Assembly (NCBI GenBank): GCA_964036275.1
Contig: OZ038439.1
Location: 248,001 to 312,000 of the forward strand
Origin: Litoditis marina
Lineage: Eukaryota > Nematoda > Chromadorea > Rhabditida > Rhabditidae
Reading direction: 5' to 3'
DNA length: 64,000 nt
In this document: positions 1-12,800 of the stretch, one piece after another
Layout: each line of letters starts with the position of its first letter
Position numbering within the stretch: the first letter of the stretch is position 1
The notes under the pieces: model-generated
What the model saw: only the letters and a program-made list of their open reading frames with translations
Told to the model about the DNA's origin: nothing
Databases searched by the model: none
Program-made: the position numbers and the translations under genes

Positions 1-588
1 GCCCTATCGATTGATGACGTCATAATTGATTATTATCATACCGCAATGGATCAATACTTTCTCTATTAGCTAGATGCCAATGTACCTTTTTTCTTCATTT
101 TCTAGTGGATAACTATTTTCGGACACTGTTTTGGTTCTGTCTGACCTATTTTTTTGTATTCTGTGGTAAAATAGAATGAATCAATTCTGAAAACATTTAT
201 TTTCATTTAAATGCACAATGGATCAATGTGATCCAGGTATATATAGCCTATATGACATGTAGCAGCAAGGTTGACTTTGAAAACGTGAAAAACTGAATAT
301 AATCCTACAATCTTATATTGAGACGTGTCCAAATTGCTAATAATGCTGTGCAGCTCAAGAAAATTCAATATTACTGTGTCAATAATCTTTTTACACGTTT
401 AGAATACACGTTTACGAATAGTATAAATCTGAAGAGTTTAGGCTACTTACAATGAAGTATGGGTCAACCGACAGTTCTAATGCATATTACATAATATTAA
501 TATGAGTCCCTAGAACAAAATCAGTATGTGGTGGGAGTGGAGATCTCAACCTGTATGGGAATTGTAACGAAGTTCAGAGAAAACATGG
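1..588. other. No gene seen; AT-rich intergenic DNA
   Basis: I see no splice-consistent exon, RNA gene or transposon end in this stretch. It is downstream of the receptor gene whose stop codon is at 874-876. Confidence 0.5.
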
Positions 589-712
589 TTGAAGTAGGAC
601 GATTATGTGGACCAATTCCGTGTCAATGGTCCTTTAAACTGCAATTGAAACATTTATTGCAGTTTAAAGGACTGAAGCGTTCAGATTGGACCACATAATC
701 GTCCTTCTTCAA
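589..712. mobile_element. Foldback MITE, GGACGATTATGTGG family, copy 1
   Basis: This is an almost perfect palindrome. It starts TTGAAGTAGGACGATTATG and ends with the reverse complement; inner arms read CCTTTAAACTGCAATTGA. Related copies lie at 1103-1223 and 61998-62115. There is no coding capacity, so it is read as a non-autonomous inverted-repeat element whose transposase family is unknown to me. Confidence 0.75.
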
Positions 713-873
713 AGCAATATGGAATGAGCACAAGTAACAGAGAAGCAGTTACTTTTCATCAATAGATCCTCAGATGTTTTTTTTTCAGAAAACACGAAAC
801 ATTGCTGTAACTCTACGTCTCACTCACTAGGAGTCAGGAAAGTTTTCCGAGTTCTCTCTCGTCGCGGAGGGTG

Positions 874-3800
874 TTAGACCATGAGACCGGCTCCTTCGTG
901 ACATCGGAATGATCGCTTCATCGACTGTTGTCGTGGGGTAATTGATAAGTAGGCGGAGCTAACTTGTGAGCTGACCGGAATCTGAAAACATCGAATTTAA
1001 GAAAGGGCCAAATATGAGCTGTAGTTTTCTCTGTCTACACAGCTGAGTTTTCGAATTACGACAAACAACGCATTACGATTCAACTTTACCAAAGCAACTT
1101 CAAAGTAGGACGATTATGTGGTTCATTCGCAGCGATTCAGTCCTTTAAACTGCAATACATTTCTTCTCAATTACAGTTTAAAGGACCGTTGACACGAAAT
1201 TGGTCCACATAATCGTCCTTCTTTAATAAATCGTTATGTGAGAAGAGATACTGAACACCAACCTTGGCTCTGCCTCTCGGCGTATCGTAGATAATGCACA
1301 CCAAATACAGAGCGTTGAGGGCGAACTGAAATATTGTTTTGTTTGAATTGTAGATAGTTCTGAAAAGTCTGACTGAAGTTTCAGTTGAGCTTTTTTAACG
1401 AGCAGATCGTTTAATAAACAGCAGTGAAATTTTCAGTACATTTAAACTTATCGTCAAATTTCGTTGGTTACAAGTAACTCTTGTATATAACGCGTATGTG
1501 TAGGTCATAAGATTCCTACATCTAAAGCAGGTTACTACAGCCCCTAAGCATCAAAATGGTTCATTCTTGAATGTGAAAAGTTACGAACCTGAGCAAAGTA
1601 CATAATCTGAGACAGGTTCTCGACGAGTCCGACTACTTCCATGTTGAGACTCCTATAGTCCTCCTCCGAGATGACTGTCAGATAGAGCCGCAGCAGGTAG
1701 TTGGGGAGGTTCATCGAAAGGTCAAAGATCGTTATGCACAGACAACGACGAAGCACTCTCATTTGTTGAATTCGCTTTTTCGATCTGAAAAATATGTTAT
1801 GAATCTACAAATATGGATACTGGCTATCTGAGTTTCTGCTGTGTTTTGCTCTAGGACAACATACTACTAGAACAAGCATTTAGACTTTTTGAGTTGAGAA
1901 ATTGGGATTCTCAGTTGTAGTTTGATCACAAACACAGCATAATTTTGCGAAATATGCACCGGGACCAAGCAACAAACTCAGCAGAGTGGAATTAGAACAC
2001 GACATCCTAACTTTTGTAGCCCTCAATTCTGAAGTATCAGTTCGTCGCACTAACTTGGTTCGCTTCATTTGACTTTGTTCTTCGAGATTTCCACACTTCA
2101 GAGTCGATTTGTTCGAATCATAAAATGCACAATCTGAGGTTGTCAATCCTGTAATACAGCCAAATTTATCATATGCCATATTTCAACGTTTTAAAACCGT
2201 ACGACCTAATAAACAAACTAAACAAACCCACAATTAACAACGATTTTAGGACTTTCCTGAGTTTGGTTCAAAATTGTGTAATATAATAATGAATATGAAA
2301 GTTCATACCTGTGCTATTGTTGTTATTGGTATGGATTGAACTGGACAGCATCCTCTTTCTCTCCTTTCCCTCTCCAATTTCGTTCAAAGTTTTGTCGAAT
2401 TCTTTCAGTTTGGTCTTTGATTTGTTATCGTACCAAATTGCACGACACAGCAGAACCTAGAAATGAAATATTCATTAAATATGAAGTCACGTAAAACGCG
2501 AGATACACGTCATAAATCATCTGCACACATTTTTTCATTTACCCCAATATATTCCTCCAAAATGTTGTAGGGACCACTTTTTTATCATTTTGTTTTCAAC
2601 TTATGTTTTTGTTTTGAAACGTTCCACTCTGTGCAGAACTTCAAATAATTCAACATTTTCAACTGATAGTTTGATCTCTGCCTTGGTTCTCTTTTCTTCT
2701 CTATACTTCTACCCCCCCCCCCATTTCTCCTCTCCAAAATATTAGGGACTGAAACCATGTGCTGCACCCAACAATCCTAATCCCGGCCCTAATTGGAAAT
2801 AAATGATTGAGAACAGCGAACGCAAAGACATTTTCTGGTTTTGCGGCTTCACAGAAAAAAACTCATTGAAACGTCAGTTTTTGCGTACTAACCGGGTTCA
2901 ATACAGCAATCCCGTATCAAGACTCTGATCTACCCTGCTTGAACTTTGTAGTTTGTAGTCTAGAGATGTGAGAACAGAACTGGAGTATATATATGTTCAT
3001 TATAAGAAGAGTGTATATAGTGGACATGACATAATAATGATGTGAGGAATGGCTATGCTTAGTTAGTTACCTTAATCAATAAAAGAGGGATTCGGTGGGT
3101 ACCGTAATCCCTGAGGGAAAGAGGGGGCATAAATGAATACAGTAGGAATAGGAGTAGCAGGCAGAGCTGCGCAGGTGGGCGTCACATCTCGACTAACTTC
3201 TCTGGCCGGAGGGCCGGCTTATATACCCTCTTCTTGACGTCGGCTCCTTTGATGTTGGTCGTCGAGGCATCAGAATTGACGAGAGCTGTCACAAAGTGGT
3301 GAGAACTGTCACTTTGTGATGAGAACTGTCACTTGTGTTAGATGGTGCCAGCCGGTGCCAGTTGGTGCCAGGTAGTGCCTGGGGCTTGACAGGACTTGAT
3401 GGATGGCTCGTTCTTGAGAGGAGTGAGTGCGGTTGTCAGCTACCGTAACCTCATATCTTCGGGTGTGTATTAGTCAAGGCCGGCTGCCCGCAATAGAACA
3501 TGTGTCAGCTGTTTGAGTGACCAGCACAGATAGGAAGTAGATGTGTAGGGCGCTCAAGGCGTACACGATATCCCCCCTCTTTCAGATAGCTCGCCCTCGA
3601 GCGATTCAAAAATAAGAGTATCCTTCTTTGAACCTGTACGGTAGAGACCGGAATCTGCATACCTGAGGCAAAGGCAGACATAAGTGGCTGTTTTGCCAAT
3701 TTTAGAGGCAGTTTGCGGGAAACGATTTAATCGTTTGCAAGAAACTTAGTGGCCTTTTGCAAGAACGTGGTAGCCGTTGTGATACTCTCATTTTTTTTCT

Positions 3801-6800
3801 ATCTAATTTAGTATACAGTTAATCTACCTAGTAGCCATTTCCTGTGATAGTTATACAACTCTCTATACATAAAACATGCTACAATAAAGTCAACTGCCTA
3901 GAGATGTTCCTAAGACAGAAAATATTGATGTTGGTTAAACTAGGTTTCTGAAAAAATGAGAATACAATTGCGAACAATACATATTAAAATCTCAACAATC
4001 AAACTAGGAATGAACTACTCTGAAAAAATAAGTGTTGCTTACTTGAAAAATTGATTTGAACATAAATTTATGAGAAAATTTGTAGTCTACGATAAAAGGG
4101 TTGCAGCAATTATATTATACTCATCGGTGATTTTCCTTCGTCGGTATTACTTGCTTCGTCTGTGCCTGCCACTGCCGTCTGATTGCGCTGCTGCCATCGT
4201 TTTCGTCCAGAATCTCGTCTGTTCATTCGGTGTTTTCTCGTTTGAGGACTCGTAATGTTTCTTGATCCTTGATGTTTAGTGTCTGCTCTTTTTTCGAATT
4301 ATGGACCAATTGTAGTGTTAACTTTGAAATATTGATGTCATAATGTCTCCAGTTCACTTCAATGGGTATCGGATCGCTAGCTTTGATTCTGAGCAGATCT
4401 TTCCGAACTCAGTCTTTCTCGAACCAACTTCGACATCTTGAGTTCTCGAGATTATCAGGCAAGATAAAGAGAAGTTTTTGTACAACTATGTAGTGCGTGT
4501 TTCCTACTTATTGTTCAAGTTTATATCGTTGGAAATTGTGAGAAAGGCTGCTAAATCTGTGCCAACGTGTGGACTTTTCAGCAATACCGGAAAAATTATA
4601 GAAAACGTAATACTTAGTCGGCTGATGTTCGTGGTGTAGTAGACAAAGACACCATATTGAAGTTTTAAATATGCCGTTTCTTTATTCTAAAAGCTGAAAA
4701 CACTGAAATAAAATTATTATTGAAATAGAGTATAGGCAACTTTCTCCCGCATTCTGGAGTAGACCACTTTGCAGGTTGTCATTAATGTTAACAAATAGTA
4801 TGGAAACTTGAAAAAAATAGCATTGATGATTCTGTTTTCTATATCAGGAAATTTATAGTTAGTTTTGTTTTAAATTAATTTTGAGCGACATGAATTGAAA
4901 AAAATTCCGCATAATAAAGTTTAGACAATTGAAATATTACATTGTTCCCTGTTTAGAAGACTGTTCTGTTTTCTAATTGAAGAATGTTACGTAAGATGCG
5001 AGAATTAGTTTTGTTTCCATGAATTGAAAAAATTAGTGAATGTAATATTCGAAAATTGAAATTGCTCGATTTTCTTTGAATTCAAGCCAAATTCGCCCTG
5101 CCAAAGCGTGTTGGTGATTTTTCATCCTGTTCAGATTCTGAATATCTTGAAGTGTTTTCTTCTCTTACACTTAGCTTCTGACTAGTTTGATTTCTGCTTC
5201 GCTTGGAACCGTGATAGTGTTGCTGATATTTTCTCTCCCTATTTTCACATGATTTGTAATTTCTTGAAAGCATACGATTTTTATAGCCTTCTCTTCTAAG
5301 CTGCTTTTGGTTAGCTCTTTTGATAATCTCCGAAAGCGAATCTACAATAGTATTCATTCTGTTCACAAGATGGTTTTCATCCTTTCTGGGACTAACCAGT
5401 TTAATTACATCATAAATACGCTCTGCGTCCGACACAAGAATATCAAAATTCGCTTTCAGTGGTCCTAACATTAACAATGTATGCTTAATAGTGTCCCATA
5501 ACCCTCTCACAAACAAAGGACGTGTCATAGTTGTAACCAAAATGTTGTTACCCGGGTATGCCTCGTTGAGAGTGTTCCGAATTCTTTTACAAAATACGGT
5601 TGGACACTCTGTTTTCCCCATCTTCAATTTCATTACCTCTTTCTGTACTTTGTCCAAGTAACTAGCTGTTCTCAAAGTGTTTTTAAGCTTTGCCGTTATC
5701 GCTTGCCAATCTTGTTTTTCATGGTTTGTAGCACTTTCATGAATCGCTCTTGCTTTTCCTCTCAACTGTAAAGGCAAAAGCGTACATAGTTTTGCTTCGT
5801 CCATGCCAAGGGCTGTACCAATTTCATTGAAATTTTCGAAAAATTTCCTAATTCCCTTTGCGTCTCGGTTGCCTTTGAAAACTGGTAGTTTTTTCGCGTA
5901 AGCAGTTAGAGCCATATTACTCATTGAATCAGTCAACTTATCTATAACTTCTAACAATTGTTGTTGTGCCATAGCTTTTTCGTCTAGGTCGTGGTCACTA
6001 GATTCTACTTCAAAAGCTGTCCTATTGTGAAACCGAAGCAAGGCTATACATATACGATGTATGCTGCTCTAACCCCCTGTGTTTAAAGTTTAGTCCCTTA
6101 AGCTCTTCGGTACAAGTTCGTCAATTATTGCGTGTATAGAGTTCAAACTTCAAATTAGGTGTGGCCTCTCCCTATACGTTGTTTGCGTTGAAATGCGCGT
6201 TTTTGGGTTCAATTTCCTAGCAGATCTCTGAAAAAATTTCTTCCAAAATTGTTCCCAAGTGTGACTGTTGGTCTACTGAAGCCTTCTCGTGACTTGTATC
6301 GACCGATTCTGTTTTGAAGGCAAAGTCTCTAGTGATATCGTCGTAATTATAAACTCTATCTCAATTGTCCTCGGTGCTTCAAGTACATTCGTACTGGTAC
6401 CAAGAATATATCGCGAATATTAGTGATTCAGTTTTATTTTTTTTAAATGTTTTCTTTCTCACTGAAGAGGGTACCTGCTTTGTCGTTTTCTCTTTCGTTT
6501 TCTGTTGCGATGGATGTTCCACTCTTGTTTGCCAGTTGTATTGTAGTTTGCTTGTCCAATACACTCAGGGTTGCAACAGTGTGAGGGTGAGAAGGAGAGA
6601 TGGTGTTCGTGGTCGCAGGCAGCCGAATGATTCTCTCTGCGCTTATTGTTGCTTATATAACCAGCTTGTCACTTAGAGATGATTTATGTGTTAGATAAAA
6701 AGTGCCTCAGAGCAACAAATTGGTTACAGAAAACAAGAAATTGGTTACTGGAGAAATGTTATCAAACTATCGACACCCGTTCCATTAAACGGCTATCGAC

Positions 6801-9800
6801 TGTTTAGTGACAGTTCCGTTATGCATGACATGACGTTATACATACGAGACAGGCGGTTATAGTTCCGGTAATTCCAACTGAGACTTGGCAGCGTGCCAAT
6901 GAATATTCAAGGCTATTTTGCACCATTTTGGAGTTTTTCAAATAGCTGCTAATCTCTGTTAGCGGTTGTTCAGCTCCATAAGAACAAGTAGATAAAAACA
7001 TTTCCTAGAAATACCTATAACTGCCTAGAGAAACAGTCATCCGAAAATTTTGGCACGATGCCAAAGAGTCTCAGTGGGAATGAAACGAAGTATACCAACA
7101 TTTGAGGGATAGTTCATCAACAGTTAATAACATTTAAGTGAGAGTTCAGTGACAATTTAGTATCAATTCAGTATGTTTTTCAAACAGTGTTACACCGGAT
7201 AGTAGTAGTTTTCAATCTTTTCGATAGTGTTTCAGTGAAAGATCACAGTTTAGTTACTAAAATGATAGTAACTCACCACTGAAATCGGTGATAATGTTCA
7301 CTACTAGAAGTTTACTAAATTATCGATAGTAGCCAATTTTCAATGGTACGTGAGTTTGAGAGCAACCAGACACTGGCTCGAATGGCAGTGATATATGGTT
7401 TTCCGACTACCTCCCTTTTTGTTGGGATTCTTTCTAGTTGTGGTTTTCTTTTCCCGAAAAATTGTTATTCGCTTCTGCTCTTCCTTTCTTCTTTATCGAG
7501 CTGTACCGACTTATTCGCTACGTCTTCATCTACTCCCCGCTGACTTTCCTTCATAGTTTTCCTCATCCTCACATGAGTTTCTACCGTAACCCTTATAATG
7601 GTACTACAAGCGCCTCTTTTGCTGTTCGGCATACCGCATACAAACTGCCTGTTCCAAATTATCGGAGTAAATTTGACCTCTCATCTCGTGTGTTTATTTT
7701 CAAAATAAAACCACTCACAAACCACCTTACTCAGTGCTTCTTGGTGTTAGTGTCGCTATATTTTCTCAGCATTCGTCAAAAAGGTTAAAACACTTGGATT
7801 TCAATTAAAACAGTAGTTACCTAAAACATCTTCAAATTTGTGGATTGTGGTGAATATCAACCATTCCAACTGTTATGTCTCACAAACTATAATGGACTAA
7901 TGAATCAACGCATTGAAAACCACCGAAAAACTTTTCAGTTTCGAGGTGAACTCTCTCTCTCCCTTTTTTCGTCTTATAATTTGAGATGTCTCATCACCAA
8001 AAAAAACTCTCTGTTCGAATTCTTGGATCAACATATATCGTTTACAACAGCTTATTAAATCCGTTATTACTGTTTTTTGGTGAAATTCGCGAACTGTTTC
8101 GGACGTCTCCAATTGTCTTGAATTTCGTTTCGGTGATCACTTTTCGTTTTAGATAAGCAATTATGTATGAGAAATATTGCTTCGGTACCGGTTTTTTTTT
8201 TTACTAGTTTTACGTGCACTTTTTCATTGGCGACTTGAGTTCCCATTGGCTTGTGGTTTCTTGGAGGTAGTTCAAAATGAATATACAAAATCTTATCACA
8301 GCTGTTCACGGCGAACTTATCGCTGCAGCTCACGGAATTTCACGGCAATCCCGGTAAATTCACCGTATCACGGAAATCACGGAAAATTCACGGTTTCCGG
8401 AAAATTTCACTAGTTTCGTCTCATTAGTCTGTTAGAAAGTTATGATCCTTTTATTCTCATCTTCTCAAACGAGAGTTGGCTACTATTTTTCTTAACTCAA
8501 TAGTTATATCTGGTCTCACTCTTCGTGGGGTATTCTATTCATTTCAAATCTTTTTGGTATTTTTTTTTACCATTGCCCATGCAATGGGAACTCGTCGCCT
8601 GCCAACTTTTCGTATCTTATCCATCCTGTGTCGAATATATAAACCTTCTACTTCAAAAATTGTGAATGCGAGTAGTACATTCTCATTGAATTCATTCAAT
8701 CTAATAACTGCTCATTTATACTTTTGCTTCGAATCCTTTATCTCGAAAATTGTAAATTCGGATAATTCATTCGGAATTCCTCTTCAACTATTCTTTGAAT
8801 CTTCTATCGCGAAAATTATAAATTCGGATAGTTCATTCTGATATTTCCTCTAAAGTGGTCACTTTTCATTTTCGTAGGAATTGGTGCGGCAATTCTGCGT
8901 ACGAATATCACGAAGCGCTTCCTATTTTCTAGATAAAATTTTCAAAAACAATTCGCTTGTTATTCAACCTCTCCAGTTTTCTTCCTCCTTTTTCTTGCAT
9001 AAGTTTTTTTTTCAAAATTTATTCAAAAGTGTGTCAATTTTTTTTCTCTCTACTTAATCACTCTCTCACTCATTCTTCTCATAATAATTGTACCTCGTAT
9101 GTTGATCAGACCAGCTCTTTCCTCCGCTTCTCGATGTCCAGAAACTTTCTTATCATTAAACTGTAGATCGGTATTCGTGGGTTTCTTGATTTCTGTCCTC
9201 TCCGTGCTTCGCAACCAAATAGTTCCAATTATGTGTACCGTACGCTGTCCACAACGGTTTCAATATAATGTCCAATAGTTTTCTTCAATTCGCTTTATCC
9301 TTTGCTGTCCTTGACAGTTCTGTGTGTTTTACTTTCACTCTGTTAGTCAAGCTTTAAAGACGAATTATCCTAACTATGAAACGTATTTCTTAGTTCAGCT
9401 ACACTTGTCTTGATAACTATGAGTACGGAAGCATGTTCTTGGATTACAAAGTCTCAGTCAACTCGGCGTTTTGGGGTACATTATAAATCTATCTGCCAGA
9501 TATCATTTCGTAGGAGAATTGCGAACATACTTTTCAATTCACACGTGAACTAAACCATATCTCATGTCTCTCTGAGAGAATAAGTTATCACAAGTTCTGA
9601 TCATCTTACTCCGAAGATACGTTATTGCGATGTTGAGTAGGGAGTAATAGAAGAATGGCAGATATGAAAGACATAATGTATTAGCTTAGAGAGTAATGAA
9701 ATAAAAAATCAGTTTTCAATCGATTTTTAGTTTTCTTATCTACGCATAACTCTCTCTCTCTCTCTAATGTTACGAGAACGACTTCAAAAGTTAGCTTGAA

Positions 9801-12800
9801 ATCAGGTATCAGTCATTGTTAACGAATCTCTTCAAAATTTGTGGTGTGTCCGAAATTTATAGAAAAAAGCGAAAATGACGGTAAATCTTAGAATTCTTCA
9901 ATTCATTCTAGTGTTAAAAAACATTACTAAGATTAATTAAAATTTTGGAGGAGAATCGTGAATCATAATAAGAAGATGATAAGAAAATTAGGTGTGGTTG
10001 AAAATCATATCAGATGTGTATTACACAGTGTGTAATAACGAAGAAAGAGTTTCAACGTGAAAACGTGTCCAGGTAAATTGAGGAAAATTGATACTGAGAA
10101 CTGGAGAAAAGTTATGATATCATGAATGTAGAAAAGTTATTATATCATGAATGTATAAAAAATTGACTACCCAAAAATCGATAAATATTTACTATTTTTG
10201 TTACTTAAATTGTTAAGAATTCAAAAAAATCTCCCAAGACCTAAATATCAAGAGTGTGGGAGATAATTTGAAACAAAGAAATTACTATAAATTATTGAGA
10301 ATTTGAGAAAAAATTGTATGATGAATTTTTTTTTTTTTAAGATAATCAATAATTACGCTCATTTCCGTGTTATGTAACTAAGCTATCAGGGGTTCTGAAA
10401 AATCTCCCGGAGCCTCCATATCAAGACTCTGATCTACCCTGCTTGAACTTTGTAGTTTGTAGTCTAGAGATGTGAGAACAGAACTGGAGTATATATATGT
10501 TCATTATAAGAAGAGTGTATATAGTGGACATGACATAATAATGATGTGAGGAATGGCTATGCTTAGTTAGTTACCTTAATCAATAAAAGAGGGATTCGGT
10601 GGGTACCGTAATCCCTGAGGGAAAGAGGGGGCATAAATGAATACAGTAGGAATAGGAGTAGCAGGCAGAGCTGCGCAGGTGGGCGTCACATCTCGACTAA
10701 CTTCTCTGGCCGGAGGGCCGGCTTATATACCCTCTTCTTGACGTCGGCTCCTTTGATGTTGGTCGTCGAGGCATCAGAATTGACGAGAGAGCTGTCACAA
10801 AGTGGTGAGAACTGTCACTTTGTGATGAGAACTGTCACTTGTGTTAGATGGTGCCAGCCGGTGCCAGTTGGTGCCAGGTAGTGCCTGGGGCTTGACAGGA
10901 CTTGATGGATGGCTCGTTCTTGAGAGGAGTGAGTGCGGTTGTCAGCTACCGTAACCTCATATCTTCGGGTGTGTATTAGTCAAGGCCGGCTGCCCGCAAT
11001 AGAACATGTGTCAGCTGTTTGAGTGACCAGCACAGATAGGAAGTAGATGTGTAGGGCGCTCAAGGCGTACACGATACCCGTATCAAAAAAAAGATAGCAA
11101 AATGTGTCAAAAAAGCTGAGAAACCTTGTTTGAAGAAACCCAAATGTGGGGAAAAAGTTTTAAACGTCTAGACACTAATCAGTACTTTGTTTTCGTCAAC
11201 GCAAATACATTTTTTCAGTCTCCTAAAAAGGTCAGCTCCGAGCTGAATTATCTAGACACTACCTGACCCAGATTTGGGTCTCCCCCATTATGCTCAAACA
11301 CGGAAAGTTGGCAACTATGTGGCCAGACTGTGATGAGGTCCTCAATTATGGTAAGCTCACCACTTTCACGACTTTGCTACGGTGCCAGAGCTTATACGGG
11401 GTTTCCTAGACCTTTGTACCTCAATGACACCACGTTGGAGATTTTCACTATACCCATAGCCAGTTGAACTTAGGCCCTCAGACGAGTTTCCCTAAAAGTT
11501 CACGTCACCAAAACTCTTCATCAAATTATTCTGAAAGTAAACCGCCGTTCGAAGGCGCAAAGCGTGAGAAATGGATAATCCATGTTTTCGAATACGCATT
11601 TTAAGCTGTGTCCGTCTGAACCAAATGTCTTGACTGGTTCATTTAGTCACGTAGACTTTAGGATTCTAGTAAAATACTAGTGAACAGTTTAGTCTCGTGG
11701 AACGTGTCCAGCTACTCACTACCAGTATAACAGGAATGGTCTCATATCAGGAGAATGCCAGCATGGACGTATTTCAGTCGTCCAGCACTCAGTTTTCATG
11801 GAAACAGAAAGAGATGCCGGAGTATCCCGACACCAAGATTTTGCTTTGCGTTTCTCGCTTTGCGGCTCTGCGTGAATCCTGCGAGTGTGATTGAAATAGC
11901 TCCGTCTCAGGCAATATTTTCAGGGTGCAGCTGTTTCTCTAGAATTTGGCGGCGACTCGCCGGCGACATGGAGGGGTCGGTAGAGTGTCGCCGGCGGGTC
12001 GCCTGCGATTTTTTAGGTCCTTCCCACTGAACGTTCCATATTGTAATCAGAAACCGGAACTGGTAATTTTACAGAGAATAAAAATATTGCATATACTTAT
12101 TGTCGCCAGAAATAGAAGATGAGATTCACGGCTTCATTGTTCATGTATAAATATGTCACCCACCTAAAACTACAAGTACGCGTATCTGATTCACATATGT
12201 CTTATCCAGAATCAACGAACCAAAAATAATCGCAGGCTACCCGCCGGCGACACTGTGCCGACCCCTCCGTGTCGCCGGCGAGTCACCGCCAAACTCTAGA
12301 GTTATTTCAAGGATGCCGAAGTATTTGTAAGGCTTCTCAAGGTGGTAGGCTGTAACGAACCTTCATATCGAGAACTGTCAGTATGGCTACTGGCAGGAAG
12401 TAGGAGACGATGATTTCACAGATCTGCAGTTTCTTGCTCAGAGACTCCGGGGAACTGCTCATACAGGCTGAAAGTCACATAACACAGTGTATCCGCTTAC
12501 AATGAAAAATTGTAAGGTTTGTTTTGCATGTTCAGATAATTTTGACCAAGCACGAGCTGTTGTATAACCTTTTCCGCAGAAGATCCAAGCAGGTCCCACT
12601 TTTCCAGCTCATTAAACCATGAAACACGTGAAAACTAAATTATGAATGAAGTAAACCTCATTCGCCTCAACCTGAGACCGTAGGCATGAAACATCCCGGC
12701 CCGGGTCGGGATGCTATCCCGACCTCAAACGGTCGGAAAATAGCTCGGGATACCATCCCAACCTGGCCCGGGTTGTTTTGCATGCGACCTCTGAAATCTA

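Larger units (their letters stand above)
2911..11080 (-). mobile_element. LTR retrotransposon, Gag-only, in intron 6 of the receptor gene
   Basis: Two direct repeats of 656 and 658 bp (2915-3570 and 10419-11076) differ by a GA indel and otherwise look identical. The repeats are flanked by CCCG at 2911-2914 and 11077-11080, a 4-bp target duplication. Next to the inner edge of the right-hand repeat is a TGG-starting primer-binding site, and next to the left-hand repeat is a polypurine tract, which fixes the orientation as minus. The only internal coding sequence recognised is a Gag-like ORF at 5082-6041. No protease, reverse transcriptase or integrase is visible, so the element should depend on a relative. 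It lies in the receptor gene's transcriptional orientation. Near-identical LTRs imply recent insertion. The Gag resembles the Ty3/Gypsy type, but the assignment is tentative. Confidence 0.85.

Noticed and set aside
7343..7788. Plus-strand hydrophobic frames inside the retrotransposon as an env-like gene
   Set aside because: They are on the wrong strand, short and overlapping, with T/C-rich composition and no signal peptide-plus-anchor layout.
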